Shown here: positions 62,077 to 64,000 of the stretch, in pieces | How positions within the stretch are numbered: position 1 is the stretch's first letter | How the letters are laid out: each line of letters starts with the position of its first letter | NCBI RefSeq assembly: GCF_030604785.1 | Contig: NZ_JAUVVF010000010.1 | Coordinates: 1-64,000, forward strand | Direction of reading: 5' to 3' | From: Paracoccus sp. (in: a-proteobacteria) | GTDB taxonomy: Bacteria; Pseudomonadota; Alphaproteobacteria; Rhodobacterales; Rhodobacteraceae | Length of the DNA stretch: 64,000 nt | Made by a program: the position numbers and the translations under genes | The notes under the pieces: model-generated | What the model was told of the DNA's origin: nothing | Database searches by the model: none | What the model saw: the letters and a program-made list of their open reading frames with translations, nothing else

Positions 62077-64000
<1,924 letters not shown>

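Overview
This 64 kb window is GC-rich chromosomal DNA from an alphaproteobacterium, most likely a Rhodobacteraceae member close to Paracoccus. The evidence is a fla1-type flagellar block with perfect sigma-54 promoters, a BioR-controlled bioYB unit with TTATCTATAA boxes, an arsR-arsC fusion with gapdh and arsJ, and many TRAP and ABC uptake operons. I saw no rRNA, tRNA, CRISPR array, phage or intact insertion sequence. This is inference from gene content; no database search was run.

Layout. 1-5663: flagellar genes (flhA partial, an LPP20/FlgP-like lipoprotein, flgT, flgA, flgM, a DUF2802-like protein, fliS) and a LuxR-type response regulator. Two divergent sigma-54 promoters lie between flhA and the lipoprotein gene. 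5850-8288: a secreted RTX glycoside hydrolase ending in a CFI-box domain. 8648-15438: a TAXI-type TRAP transporter with DUF1850 protein and a DctB/DctD-like two-component system. The regulator has lost key AAA+ motifs, and tandem palindromes precede the transporter. 15735-25387: a guanidine-I (ykkC) riboswitch followed by an ABC importer, two DUF1989 proteins, a urea/guanidine carboxylase and allophanate hydrolase, which together form a guanidine nitrogen-assimilation operon.

25541-32173: a small zinc-ribbon membrane protein, an EamA transporter, galM, a histidine kinase/OmpR pair, an exported iota-class carbonic anhydrase candidate and hydroxypyruvate isomerase. 32225-33515: a two-gene unit coding for an aerolysin/ETX-MTX2-like pore-forming protein and a 109-residue companion that I do not recognise. 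33672-42145: a LacI-regulated sugar-acid locus (idnO, gntK, a GarR-type dehydrogenase, a frameshifted alpha/beta-barrel gene, a D-2-hydroxyacid dehydrogenase, idnD and a DctPQM TRAP transporter). A shared 16-bp operator-like element sits in front of two of its units.

42457-45534: arsenate resistance (arsR-arsC fusion, gapdh, arsJ). 45645-47914: bioR, bioY, bioB. 48000-54689: glycerate kinase, a DUF533 protein, a PhoD-like phosphatase, an MDR oxidoreductase, and an S8 protease with an outer-membrane beta-barrel partner. 54918-62071: an Opp/Dpp peptide ABC transporter, an Asp/Glu/hydantoin racemase and a divergent GntR regulator, with matching ATTGTC(A/G)ACAAT palindromes before the transporter and between racemase and regulator. 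62077-64000: a soluble chemotaxis-type coiled-coil protein overlapping the 3' end of cheB.
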